From Ga0077530 sp035565975 (GTDB lineage: Bacteria; Pseudomonadota; Alphaproteobacteria; Rhizobiales; Hyphomicrobiaceae): 64,000 nucleotides of DNA. Under the pieces are notes generated by a model that was given only the letters and a program-made list of their open reading frames with translations, was not told where the DNA came from and did not search any database. The position numbers and the translations under genes were made by a program. Positions 24,947 through 36,122 of the stretch are shown here, piece after piece. Location: positions 79,038 to 143,037 of the forward strand of contig DATMRT010000060.1 of assembly GCA_035565975.1 (NCBI GenBank), given 5' to 3'. Positions within the stretch are counted from its first letter, which is position 1, and every line of letters begins with the position of its first letter.

Positions 24947-26389
24947 TCAGGCGCGAAGCACCTTGCCCGGGTTCATGATGTTCTTGGGATCGAGCGCCTT
25001 CTTCACGGCCGTCATCATGCCGATCTCGACCGGGCTCTTGTAGCGATAGTTTTCCTCGAGACGCAGACGCCCGATGCCGTGCTCGGCGCTGATCGAGCCA
25101 CCGAGCGAGACGACGATGTCATGAACGATCTTGTTCATGTTCGGATACTCGGCATGGAACCGCTCGTAGGTCCAGTCGACGGGGCGGATCGGATTGTAGT
25201 GCAGATTGCCGTCGCCGACGTGGCCGAAGCAGCAATGGCGCACACCGGGATAGGCCTTCTCGACGGCGGCATCGGCCTTCTCGATGAATTCGGGAATACG
25301 CGAGAGCGGCACCGAGATATCGTGCGCGATCGAGCCGCCGGCCGACTTCTGCGCTTCGGCAAGGTCCTCGCGCATCTTCCAGAGCTTGCGCGCCTGCTCA
25401 CCGGATGTCGTGATCATCGCGTCCCTGATCAGACCCGCCTCCATGGCAGTGCCAAGGGCATCGGCGAGCGGACCGTTCAAGGTGCCGGGCTCGCCCTGAC
25501 CGGCAACCTCCATCAGGACGTACCAGGGATGGGTGCTCGGCATGGGATCGCTGTGGCCGGGAACGCCGGTTAGCAGCAGATCGAGAATGGACCGGCGCAG
25601 AAGCTCGAAGGCAGAAATCGACTCGCCAAGCCTCGAGCGCAGCAGCGACAGAAGCTCGACCGCGGCGGCGGGGCTGTCGAGACCAATGAACGCGCTGATC
25701 GAGTCGCTCGGCTTCGGAAAGAGGCGGAGGGTCGCGCCGGTGATGATCCCGAGCGTGCCCTCGGCGCCGATGAAGAGCTGCTTCATGTCGTAGCCGGTAT
25801 TGTCCTTGCGCAGACCGCGCAGGCCATTCCAGATCTGACCATCGGGCAGCACAACCTCGAGGCCGAGCACGAGACTGCGCGTGTTGCCGTAGCGGAGCAC
25901 CTGATTGCCGCCGGCATTGGTCGAGATGTTGCCGCCGATCTGGCAGGAGCCTTCGGCGCCGAGGCTCAGCGGGAAGAGGCGGTCGGCATCGGAGGCCGCC
26001 TGCTGGATCTCCTTGAGGATCACGCCGGCATCGACGGTAATGGTGTCATTCGCCGTGTCGATGGCACGCACGCGCTTCATGCGTTGCGTCGAGATGATCA
26101 CCTCGCTCAGATCATCGTGCGGCTGGCTCGCGCCGGTGAGACCGGTGATGCCGCCTTGCGGCACGATGGCGGTGCCTGTCTCGGCGCAGATGCGGACGAG
26201 AGCTGCGACCTCCTCGGTGTTCGCCGGGCGCAGGACGAGCGGCGCGCTGCCGACCCAGATCCCGCGCCACGCTCGGCAATAGGGCGCGATATCCGCAGGA
26301 TCGTCGATGGTTCCGGCAGGACCGACAACGCTCTTGAGGCGCTCAAGGACGTCCTTTCCAACCGGGCCTCGCCGCGCGTCCGTCGCCAT
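24947..26389 (-). CDS. FAD-binding oxidase, D-2-hydroxyacid dehydrogenase/GlcD type
   Basis: 480 residues. An FAD_binding_4 domain (PQGGITGLTGAS, LGAEGSCQIGGNISTNAGGN, the latter split around NIST) and a FAD-oxidase C domain ending SISAEHGIGRLR and ALDPKNIMNPGKVL are present; the metal-binding-type HVGDGNLHYN is at about residue 390. This is the family of D-2-hydroxyglutarate, D-lactate and glycolate dehydrogenases, which pass electrons to ETF or quinone. It heads an operon with two hydroxyisobutyrate-type dehydrogenases and an HCCA isomerase-like protein, suggesting breakdown of a hydroxyacid. Confidence 0.87.
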   Translation of the reverse strand: MATDARRGPVGKDVLERLKSVVGPAGTIDDPADIAPYCRAWRGIWVGSAPLVLRPANTEEVAALVRICAETGTAIVPQGGITGLTGASQPHDDLSEVIISTQRMKRVRAIDTANDTITVDAGVILKEIQQAASDADRLFPLSLGAEGSCQIGGNISTNAGGNQVLRYGNTRSLVLGLEVVLPDGQIWNGLRGLRKDNTGYDMKQLFIGAEGTLGIITGATLRLFPKPSDSISAFIGLDSPAAAVELLSLLRSRLGESISAFELLRRSILDLLLTGVPGHSDPMPSTHPWYVLMEVAGQGEPGTLNGPLADALGTAMEAGLIRDAMITTSGEQARKLWKMREDLAEAQKSAGGSIAHDISVPLSRIPEFIEKADAAVEKAYPGVRHCCFGHVGDGNLHYNPIRPVDWTYERFHAEYPNMNKIVHDIVVSLGGSISAEHGIGRLRLEENYRYKSPVEIGMMTAVKKALDPKNIMNPGKVLRA

Positions 26390-26533
26390 GCTCGTGCTCT
26401 CTCCGCCACCGTGGAAAATCCGGCCGGCACATTAGCAGCACGTCGGGCAGCGGCAAACGCAGCGGCAGGCCGCAGAGCCGCCTGCATAGGCCACACGCGT
26501 GGGGCGCACGGCATAGCCGAGGAGACCAGGCTG

Positions 26534-26574
26534 GAAAAATAGAACGGCCGGCCGACGGAATGTCGACCGGCCGT
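26534..26574 (-). terminator. Rho-independent terminator of the His-rich peptide gene
   Basis: ACGGCCGGCCGAC (26544-26556) pairs with GTCGACCGGCCGT (26562-26574), with one mismatch, around a 5-nt loop. On the minus strand it is followed by CTATTTTT. It lies 17 nt after the stop of the gene at 26592. Confidence 0.8.
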
Positions 26575-26591
26575 CCGTTCAGGCTGCAGCC

Positions 26592-26885
26592 TTAGTGGTA
26601 ATGCCGCCGATGGTAATGCTGCGTCCAATGCCGGTGATGCCGATAGTGCGGCCGGACCCAGCGACGCGGCGCGCGGTAGTGGCGATGCCAGCGCACCACC
26701 GGGCGGCGCCAATGATGGCGGTGATAGTGGCGGTGACGGCGGTGATAATAGCCTGCCTTCTGCGCCAGACTAGTTCCCGCTTCTGCGGCCTTCGGCACCG
26801 CCAATGGCGCGGCCTGCGCAGACATAGCGCCACTGAACAGCGCAATCGTCCCACCAATTACTGCAGCCAGAAGAGCTCTCTTCAT
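26592..26885 (-). CDS. Small exported His/Arg/Tyr-rich protein
   Basis: 97 residues from the ATG at 26885 (AGGAG six bases upstream). Signal peptide at 1-25 (MKRALLAAVIGGTIALFSG, cut near AQA), a short linker, then about 50 residues dominated by His, Arg, Tyr and Trp (YYHRRHRHYHRHHWRR). The histidine density suggests binding of Zn, Ni or Cu in the periplasm, or of polyanions, but there is no known function. Similar short His-rich exported peptides are frequent in Hyphomicrobiales. It is followed by its own terminator, so it is monocistronic. Confidence 0.7.
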   Translation of the reverse strand: MKRALLAAVIGGTIALFSGAMSAQAAPLAVPKAAEAGTSLAQKAGYYHRRHRHYHRHHWRRPVVRWHRHYRAPRRWVRPHYRHHRHWTQHYHRRHYH

Positions 26886-27217
26886 TTTCCACTCCTGTGT
26901 AGACATGCATTCTCCCAGCGGTGATTGGAAATTATATCACCTAATCTGAACCTATACTGAACCTCTTGTTCATCTGCCTGCCGCAGTGAGAACACGGCGG
27001 CAGAAATTTGCCCGCGCTTCCGCCACAATGTTGCCGGCAAATCATCTGCGCGTTATGGCCACATCCGGGAGGGATACGGTCACCTGACCTTGTTTCTTGC
27101 CGACAGACGCGGAGGCCGGGGTTCCGTGAGGGCAGCGACGGGCACAGGACGTGCGGGATCGAGCACGCGCCACGATCTCGGCGGCGTCGCGTTTTTGCGC
27201 GCGCGACGGCGGCGCGC
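26886..27217. other. Intergenic region between the His-rich peptide and the kinase-WD40 gene
   Basis: 332 nt between divergent genes. The left 60 nt (around 26920-26960) are AT-rich, with ATTATATCACCTAATC, and probably hold the promoter of the His-rich peptide gene. The right part is GC-rich and open in the kinase frame back to 27008, but that extension lacks any kinase feature, so I treat it as leader. Confidence 0.5.
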
Positions 27218-29605
27218 ATGACCAATCTCGCCGCACTTCCTGCAGGAACGCGCCTCGCCGAGGACTATCGGATCGAGCGGGTTCTCGGTGCCGGAGGCTT
27301 CGGCATTACGTATCTCGCCGAGGAAGTCCCGCTCGCGCGGATGGTGACCATCAAGGAGTACTTCCCGGTCGATTTTGCCATCCGCGATGCGAAGCAGGGG
27401 GCGCAGCCGCGCTCGCAGGACTGCACCGGTGACTACCAGTGGGGCCTCGATCGCTTTCTCGATGAAGCGCGCACGCTTGCCCGTTTCGATCACCCGAATA
27501 TCGTCCGCGTGTACCGGTTCTTCCGCGAGGCGAACTCCGGCTTCATCGTGCTCCACTACGAGGACGGCAAGAGCTTCAAGGCCTGGCTCAAGGCGCTCGG
27601 CCGGGCGCCCCGCCAGCATGAGCTCGACCGCGTCGTGCCGCCGCTTCTCGACGCGCTCGCGCTCATTCACGGCTCGGACTTCCTCCACCGCGACATCGCG
27701 CCGGACAACATCATCATCCGCAATGACGGCTCGCCCGTACTGATCGACTTCGGCTCGGCGCGGAGCGATATCGCTCAGCACTCACGAACCGTTTCCGCGC
27801 TGGTGAAGCCCGGCTACAGCCCCTACGAGCAGTACGCGACGAATGCCCGCCAGCAAGGCCCGTGGACGGACATCTACTCGCTCGGCGCGACGCTCTATCA
27901 GGCCGTGACGGGAAAGCGGCCGCCGGATGCCCCCTCGCGCATGGTCGCCGACGAGATGGTGCCGGCGCGCGATGCCGCGATCAGCTCCTATCGGCCCGGA
28001 TTTCTTTCCGCGATCGACACGGCACTGGCTCTCGACATCACGGCACGGCCGCGCTCGATCGATGCGTGGCGCAAGCAGCTCATGGCGCCGCCCGGCAAAG
28101 CCAGCGAGGCTGCAGACGTTGCGCCGGCACCTGCCGAACCTGCCAAAATTCCGACCGCCCCGCCCAAGCCCAAGGCCAAGTCCGCCGCCAAGCCGAAGGA
28201 CGTCGACGCGGCCGTTCCGAAGATCATCAAAGAGGCAAAGGAGGCGAAGGACGCCAAACAGTCCGGCGAACTTGCCTTGATGGCGGCTGCTGCCAACGAA
28301 GCCACCCCTGCTCCCGTCGACGCGCCCGAACGCCCGATTTCCGCGGGGAAGGTCGCGGCGATCTTCAGCGAGTGGCGCGCGCGCCGGGCCGAGGCAAAGC
28401 AGGAAGCCGCAAACGCGGCGCCCGCCCCCGCTCCCTCGCCTCCGAAGCCCGCAGCAAAGCCGGCGGCCGCCATCGCGGTCGTCGAAACACCGCCAAAAGC
28501 GAACTTGCCCGTGCCGGTCCCGCGCCGCGCATCGAAGCCTGTGAAAGCCGCAAAAGCAAAAAAGCGGCCCCGCTGGTGGCGTCGCCCAATCCTCTTCAAG
28601 GCGGCGGTCGGTTTTGCCGTCGCTTGGCTCGCAGTCGCCTACCAGAACGCGCCGCCGCGCGTCGACCGGCAGAGCACCGGCACACTGTCGAGCGGCATGG
28701 CGGCCTCGGCCCAGGTCGGCGAGATCAGGGGGCACAAGGGCGGGCTTACAGGCGTCGGCCACACCTCCGACGGGCGTTTCATCGTCACCGCGGGCGAGGA
28801 CGCCACGCTGAAGATCTGGCAAACCGGGACGCGCTCGCTGTTCCGCAGCATCGATCTCGAGGCGGGCGCACCGACCTCGCTCGCGGTCGGCGCAACACGC
28901 GCCATCACCGGCCACAAGGACGGTCGCGTCATACTCTGGGATCTGGAATACGGCCTGCGGGTCGCATCCTTCAAACGCAACGAGGCCGACATCTGGGCCG
29001 TATCCTTCGCGGGCTCGCCCGAGCGCATCCTCGCGGCGAGCAACGACTGGAAATTCGCCCTGCTCGATGCGCGTACCCCCATCCTGCCGGTTCATGTCTT
29101 CGAGGGGCACGAGAATGCCGTGCAGGCCGTCGCTTTCTCTGCTGCGCGAAATCTCATCGCCTCGGGCGGCGCCGATCGCACGGTCCGCACCTGGCATGCG
29201 GAGACGCTGGCCGAGCAGCGCACCTATCGCGGGCACCGCGAGCATGTCGTCGCGCTCGCCTTCACGCCTGACGGGCGCCGGCTCGCCTCGGGCGACCTCG
29301 GCGGCAATGTCCGCATCTGGTCCATGACCCTGCGGCGCCTCGAGCGCTCGATCCAGGCGCACAAGGGGAAGGTGGCCGCGCTCGCCTTTTCGGGCGACGG
29401 ACACTGGCTCGCCACGGGCGGGGAGGACGGGCGCGTCCGCCTCTGGAATATGACGCGCCACCGGCCACCACGTACGTTTCTCGGCCATTCGGGCGGCGTG
29501 CGCGCCCTGAGCTTCGCCCCGGATGGGGCCACGCTGGCCTCGGCCGGGGCCGATGGCACGGTCCGCCTCTGGTCCACGGCGTTCATGGCGCGCGGCGGCT
29601 CCTGA
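27218..29605 (+). CDS. Membrane Ser/Thr protein kinase fused to a WD40 propeller
   Basis: 795 residues from the ATG at 27218. An N-terminal Hanks-type kinase domain (about 17-290) has the glycine loop GAGGFG (24-29), lysine K46 in VTIKEYFP, catalytic HRDIAPDN and DFGSAR, so the catalytic residues are intact. A Pro/Ala/Lys-rich linker leads to one membrane segment at about 455-475 (FKAAVGFAVAWLAVAY). The outer C-terminal part has six or seven WD40 repeats (GHKGGLTGVGHTSDGRF, TVRTWHAE, VRIWSM, VRLWNM, VRLWST). A receptor-like design: cytoplasmic kinase, periplasmic propeller. It lies about 200 nt upstream of dnaN, on the same strand. Ligand and targets unknown. Confidence 0.85.
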   Translation: MTNLAALPAGTRLAEDYRIERVLGAGGFGITYLAEEVPLARMVTIKEYFPVDFAIRDAKQGAQPRSQDCTGDYQWGLDRFLDEARTLARFDHPNIVRVYRFFREANSGFIVLHYEDGKSFKAWLKALGRAPRQHELDRVVPPLLDALALIHGSDFLHRDIAPDNIIIRNDGSPVLIDFGSARSDIAQHSRTVSALVKPGYSPYEQYATNARQQGPWTDIYSLGATLYQAVTGKRPPDAPSRMVADEMVPARDAAISSYRPGFLSAIDTALALDITARPRSIDAWRKQLMAPPGKASEAADVAPAPAEPAKIPTAPPKPKAKSAAKPKDVDAAVPKIIKEAKEAKDAKQSGELALMAAAANEATPAPVDAPERPISAGKVAAIFSEWRARRAEAKQEAANAAPAPAPSPPKPAAKPAAAIAVVETPPKANLPVPVPRRASKPVKAAKAKKRPRWWRRPILFKAAVGFAVAWLAVAYQNAPPRVDRQSTGTLSSGMAASAQVGEIRGHKGGLTGVGHTSDGRFIVTAGEDATLKIWQTGTRSLFRSIDLEAGAPTSLAVGATRAITGHKDGRVILWDLEYGLRVASFKRNEADIWAVSFAGSPERILAASNDWKFALLDARTPILPVHVFEGHENAVQAVAFSAARNLIASGGADRTVRTWHAETLAEQRTYRGHREHVVALAFTPDGRRLASGDLGGNVRIWSMTLRRLERSIQAHKGKVAALAFSGDGHWLATGGEDGRVRLWNMTRHRPPRTFLGHSGGVRALSFAPDGATLASAGADGTVRLWSTAFMARGGS

Positions 29606-29801
29606 CCCGGCCCTCGACCCAATCAGTGCCCTGTGGCAACGATGCCGTTCCGCTTGCCAAACGGGCCTGGGAAGTCCAAGTTTGAGCGGCAACGAATCGT
29701 GACGGACTCGGCATACAAATGATGTGCGTCGGGGGTTTTGCTGTCTCCGTGCTCCGATGACGATTTGACTGGCACGACACTTGGTTAGGTGGGATTCCAA
29801 C

Positions 29802-30920
29802 ATGCGGTTTGTCATCGAACGTGGCGACCTTCTGCGCGCTCTCGGCCATGTCGCGAGCGTCGTCGAGAAACGCACGACAATCCCGATCCTGTCCAATGTG
29901 CTGCTCCGCGCCAATGCGGAGGGTCTCCAGCTCAAGGCAACCGACCTCGAGCGCGAGGTCGTCGAGAGCGTGTCCGCGAACGTCGCAACGCCGGGCGCGG
30001 TAACGGTGCCCGCCCACATGCTGCACGATATCGTGCGCAAGCTCCCCGACGGCGTGCAGATCCGCATCGAACGCGAGCCCGAGCGCGAGCGTGTCTCGAT
30101 CACCGCAGGACATGCCCGCTTTGCCCTGCAGGCACTCCCGGCCGACGATTTTCCGGACCTCGCCGCGGGACAGATGTCGCACAGCTTCGAGATCGCCGCG
30201 GGCGACCTCAAACGCCTGATCGAAAAGACCCGCTTCGCGATCTCGACCGAAGAGACGCGCTACTATCTCAACGGCATCTACCTGCATCCGGCGAAGACCG
30301 GCGGCAAGACGAGCCTGCGCGCCGTCGCGACCGATGGCCACCGCCTCGCGCAGTTCGACCTCGACCAGCCGGCGGGCGTCGACGGCATGCCGGGCATCAT
30401 CATCCCGCGCAAGACGGTGCACGAGCTTTATCGCCTCATCGAGGCGAGCGATGCGCCGGTCCGCGTCGAAGTCTCGACGGCCAAGGTCCGCGTCGAGATC
30501 GGTCCGATCACCATGACGTCGAAGCTCGTCGACGGCACGTTCCCCGACTACGGCCGCGTCATCCCGCAGTCCAACGACAAGGTGCTGGAGGTGTCGAGCC
30601 AGGTGTTCATGAGCGCCGTCGATCGCGTCTCGACGATTGCCAGCGAGCGTGTGCGTGCGGTGAAGCTCAACATCGCGCCCGGTAAGCTCGTGCTTTCCGT
30701 GAACAACCCCGATGGCGGCAGCGCGACCGAGGAGGTCGAGGCAGAATTCTCGGCGCCCGCCATGGAGATCGGCTTCAATGCCCGCTATCTGCTCGATATT
30801 TCGGGCCAGCTCGAGAGCGACTCGCTGAAGTTCCTGCTCTCCGATCCGGGCTCTCCGACTATCCTCAAGGATGTCGGAGACGAGAGCGCGCTCTACGTCC
30901 TGATGCCGATGCGGGTGTGA
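29802..30920 (+). CDS. dnaN: DNA polymerase III beta subunit (sliding clamp)
   Basis: 372 residues from the ATG at 29802 (MRFVIERGDLLRALGHV). The three DnaN domains are recognised by KRTTIPILSNVLLRA, the TDLEREV segment, FAISTEETRYYLNGIYL and the C-terminal ALYVLMPMRV. The C-terminal hydrophobic pocket region is complete. The clamp tethers polymerases and repair factors to DNA. Its stop overlaps a GTG start of recF (GTGA). dnaA, the usual upstream neighbour, is not present in the 29 kb to the left. Confidence 0.96.
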   Translation: MRFVIERGDLLRALGHVASVVEKRTTIPILSNVLLRANAEGLQLKATDLEREVVESVSANVATPGAVTVPAHMLHDIVRKLPDGVQIRIEREPERERVSITAGHARFALQALPADDFPDLAAGQMSHSFEIAAGDLKRLIEKTRFAISTEETRYYLNGIYLHPAKTGGKTSLRAVATDGHRLAQFDLDQPAGVDGMPGIIIPRKTVHELYRLIEASDAPVRVEVSTAKVRVEIGPITMTSKLVDGTFPDYGRVIPQSNDKVLEVSSQVFMSAVDRVSTIASERVRAVKLNIAPGKLVLSVNNPDGGSATEEVEAEFSAPAMEIGFNARYLLDISGQLESDSLKFLLSDPGSPTILKDVGDESALYVLMPMRV

Positions 30921-32119
30921 CGACACACGAAGGCATGGCCGAAACCACACGTATGTCGCCGTCGGATGCGCGCCCGCGTGTGTGGGTTGAGCGCCTGACG
31001 CTTACCGACTTCCGCAATCATGCGCATCTGTCGCTGAGTTTCGACGCTCGCCCTGTCGTTCTCACGGGCCCGAACGGCGCCGGCAAGACCAATCTCATCG
31101 AAGCCATCTCGCTGCTGGCGCCGGGACAGGGCCTCAGGCGCGCGCCCTATCCGGAAATCGCGCGGCGCGGTGCGGATGCCTGGGCCGTCGCCGCCCGCGT
31201 CCACACGCCTATCGGACCGGTCGATATCGGAACAGGCCTCACGGGCGCGGGCATGGCGTCGAGCCGCACGGGCCGGACCGTCCGCATTGACGGCGAACCG
31301 CAAAGCGGCTCAGGCGTTCTCGCCGATCACGTCGAGATGGTCTGGCTGACACCGGCCATGGACGGACTCTTCACAGGACCGGGCGGAGATCGTCGTCGCT
31401 TTCTCGATCGCATGATCCTCTGCTTCGATCCCGGCTACCGCACGCGCGTCAATCACTTCGAGCGTGCGATGTCCCAGCGCAATCGTCTGCTCGAGGAGGG
31501 CGTGCGCGAGAATGCGCGCCTCGAGGGCCTCGAGATCGTCATGGCGGAGACCGGCGTCGCGATCGCAGCTGCACGCGCGCAAACCGTCGCCGCACTGGCG
31601 ACCATGATCGAGACCCGCAGAGACCGCGCCACTGCCTCCGCCTTTCCATGGGCGAAACTGGAACTCGTAGGCGAGCTCGAAGCCGCTCTGACCCATCGCC
31701 CCGCCGTCGAAGTCGAGGATGCCTACGTCCGAACACTCGCCGGCGTGCGCGAACGCGACCGTGGCGCCGGCCGCGCACTCGACGGCCCTCACCGCAGCGA
31801 TCTCGTGGTTGGCCACGGTCCCAAGGATGCACCGGCGCGCCAGTGCTCGACGGGCGAGCAGAAGGCGCTCCTGGTCGGTTTGATCCTTGCCCATGCCGAG
31901 CTCATGGCGGAGCGCCGGCAAGGCGCCGCGCCGATCCTGCTGCTCGACGAAATCGCCGCCCACCTCGACGCGGCCCGGCGCAGCGCGCTCTTCGACGAGA
32001 TCGTCGCGATCGGCACCCAGGCATGGATGACGGGTACGGATCAGGAGGCGTTCTCGGCGCTCGGAGAACGGGCGCAGAGGCTCGTGCTCGGGGACCTTGG
32101 AGCGCCCCAGTCAGGGTAA
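30917..32119 (+). CDS. recF: DNA replication and repair protein RecF
   Basis: About 400 residues from the GTG at 30917 that overlaps the dnaN stop; the ATG at 30935 is an alternative that removes six residues. SMC-like ATPase with RLTLTDFRNHAHLSLSF, Walker A GPNGAGKTN at about 51-59, the RecF signature QCSTGEQKALLVGLILAH and Walker B ILLLDEIAAHLD. It loads RecA at gapped DNA with RecO and RecR. The operon position between dnaN and gyrB is the classical arrangement. Confidence 0.95.
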   Translation: MTTHEGMAETTRMSPSDARPRVWVERLTLTDFRNHAHLSLSFDARPVVLTGPNGAGKTNLIEAISLLAPGQGLRRAPYPEIARRGADAWAVAARVHTPIGPVDIGTGLTGAGMASSRTGRTVRIDGEPQSGSGVLADHVEMVWLTPAMDGLFTGPGGDRRRFLDRMILCFDPGYRTRVNHFERAMSQRNRLLEEGVRENARLEGLEIVMAETGVAIAAARAQTVAALATMIETRRDRATASAFPWAKLELVGELEAALTHRPAVEVEDAYVRTLAGVRERDRGAGRALDGPHRSDLVVGHGPKDAPARQCSTGEQKALLVGLILAHAELMAERRQGAAPILLLDEIAAHLDAARRSALFDEIVAIGTQAWMTGTDQEAFSALGERAQRLVLGDLGAPQSG

Positions 32120-32277
32120 GCCCCGAGGGGTTAGCAGGCGTCGACATAAGTAATTGATTTAAGACGCATTTTATTGCTGGAAATCGTGTCGCAGCGCGTA
32201 CGATTTTGCACCCGTTATGGACACTTTCGTGTTATAAGAATCCGTAACAAATACAGGACCTCCAGGACACCGCTGAC

Positions 32278-34734
<2,457 letters not shown>

Positions 34735-34764
34735 TCGTTCCTTCCCTCCACGTGAGACTGTTTT

Positions 34765-34815
34765 GCTCTCCCGCGCGCTGCTGATCGCAGCTACAGTGCG
34801 CGCGGGGGAGCTTTA
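34765..34815 (+). terminator. Probable terminator after gyrB
   Basis: An inverted repeat, left arm around 34765-34778 (gctctcccgcgcgc) and right arm 34797-34810 (gcgcgcgggggagc), with one extra base in the right arm, followed by TTTAC. It lies 31 nt past the gyrB stop. Confidence 0.5.
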
Positions 34816-34840
34816 CAGCTAAATGACAGGAGGGGCTGTC

Positions 34841-35146
34841 ATGATCATGCGGCGGCTGCTTTTCTCGACGGGCAATGTCGTCTTCTCGTTGATCCTGGGC
34901 GCGATCGCCTTCGGATACGTATTCCTCAAGTATCCCGATCAGATGGCCCAGATCCTGGATTGGGCAGGCGGCTTCAAGTCGTGGCTGATCACGCGCGGCA
35001 TCTCGACCGAGTACAACAACTGGATGCGCGTGTTGCTTGAGGAGCGCCAGCTCGTGTTCATGGGCTTCACGATCGTCGTGCGCATTCTCCTCTCGCTGGT
35101 TACCGGCACGCTCACCTGGATTTGGGACACGGTCCGCGGCGCCTGA
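34841..35146 (+). CDS. Small inner-membrane protein of unknown function
   Basis: 101 residues from the ATG at 34841, which has AGGAGG seven bases upstream (an ATG at 34823 is before that site). Two membrane segments are clear: LLFSTGNVVFSLILGAIAFG near the N-terminus and FMGFTIVVRILLSLVTGTLT near the C-terminus, with a short charged loop between them. I do not recognise the family. It stands alone between gyrB and the aldolase gene. Confidence 0.7.
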   Translation: MIMRRLLFSTGNVVFSLILGAIAFGYVFLKYPDQMAQILDWAGGFKSWLITRGISTEYNNWMRVLLEERQLVFMGFTIVVRILLSLVTGTLTWIWDTVRGA

Positions 35147-35257
35147 GGTCACGACGCAGCCTCTGGCCGCCTATGCGATTCTGGCCGAGCCAAAGCGGGG
35201 CGCGGCCGGTATATTGCCCGCCGACGACGGCTAGAAACCCCAGGGAAGGAAACCTCG

Positions 35258-36046
35258 ATGCGCAAGAATGAGCTCAAGAAGGCGATCGCGGCCGGCACGC
35301 GCGCCCTCAACGGCTGGCTCGCCATTCCCAATTCGTACTCCGCGGAGATCATGGCACATCAGGGCTGGGAGGCCGTGACGATCGATCTCCAGCACGGCGC
35401 TGTCGACTACCAGGCCGCCGTCGGCATGATGCAGGCCATCTCGACCACCAACGCCGTCCCCATGGCGCGCGTGCCGTGGAACGAGCCCGGCATCATCATG
35501 AAGATGCTCGATGCGGGCGCCTACGGCATCATCTGCCCGATGATCAACAACAAGGCCGAGGCCGAACAGCTCGTCTCCGCCGCCCGCTATCCGCCGATCG
35601 GCGGCCGGTCCATGGGGCCGAACCGCGCCGTGCAGTACGGCGGCGCCGACTATTGGCAGGGCGCGAACGAGGAAGTGCTGCTGCTCGCCATGATCGAGAC
35701 GCGCGACGGCCTCAAGAACCTCGACGAGATCCTGAGCGTGAAGGGCCTGAGCGGCGTCTACGTCGGCCCGTCGGACCTCTCGATGGCGCACGGCAAGCCG
35801 CCGACGCTCGATCCCTCGGATCCCGAAGTCGTCGATGCGATCAAGCTCATCGCCAAGAAGACGCGCGAGAAGGGCCTCATCGCCGGCGTCCACACGGACG
35901 GACCGCAGACGTCGCTCAAGCGCTTCGAGCAGGGCTATCACTTCTGCACGATCCTCAACGACGCGCGCCTGCTGGCGGTCGCCGCGGCGCAGGCCATCAA
36001 AGACGTGCGCGGCGGCGGCGAGGTCGCCAAGCCGAAGACGTACTGA
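35258..36046 (+). CDS. HpcH/HpaI family aldolase (4-hydroxy-2-oxoheptanedioate aldolase-like)
   Basis: 262 residues. Class II, metal-dependent pyruvate aldolase with the core WLAIPNSYSAEIMAHQGWE, TIDLQHG, ARVPWNEPGIIMKMLDAGA and VGPSDLSMAHG. The family cleaves 4-hydroxy-2-oxo acids to pyruvate plus an aldehyde in homoprotocatechuate and related pathways. No other aromatic catabolic gene is next to it. AGGGAAGGA precedes the ATG, and a hairpin follows the gene. Confidence 0.88.
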   Translation: MRKNELKKAIAAGTRALNGWLAIPNSYSAEIMAHQGWEAVTIDLQHGAVDYQAAVGMMQAISTTNAVPMARVPWNEPGIIMKMLDAGAYGIICPMINNKAEAEQLVSAARYPPIGGRSMGPNRAVQYGGADYWQGANEEVLLLAMIETRDGLKNLDEILSVKGLSGVYVGPSDLSMAHGKPPTLDPSDPEVVDAIKLIAKKTREKGLIAGVHTDGPQTSLKRFEQGYHFCTILNDARLLAVAAAQAIKDVRGGGEVAKPKTY

Positions 36047-36072
36047 TCGTCGCGAGCACATGCTCAAACCAA

Positions 36073-36096
36073 ACGACCGGCCGCGAGGCCGGTCGT
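36073..36096. terminator. Bidirectional hairpin between convergent genes
   Basis: ACGACCGGCC (36073-36082), GCGA loop, GGCCGGTCGT (36087-36096). It lies between the aldolase gene and the convergent sulfur transporter gene. The T tract is poor on both sides. Confidence 0.6.
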
Positions 36097-36122
36097 TCTG
36101 CATTCGGATTATGGCGCGCCGA

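Noticed and set aside
29606..29801. Possible replication origin upstream of dnaN
   Set aside because: No DnaA-box cluster, no AT-rich unwinding element and no dnaA gene are visible here.
27782..30211. 809-codon open frame on the minus strand opposite the kinase-WD40 gene and dnaN
   Set aside because: It is antisense to two well-supported genes, has Arg/Gly/Asp-biased composition typical of GC-rich shadow frames and contains no recognisable domain.
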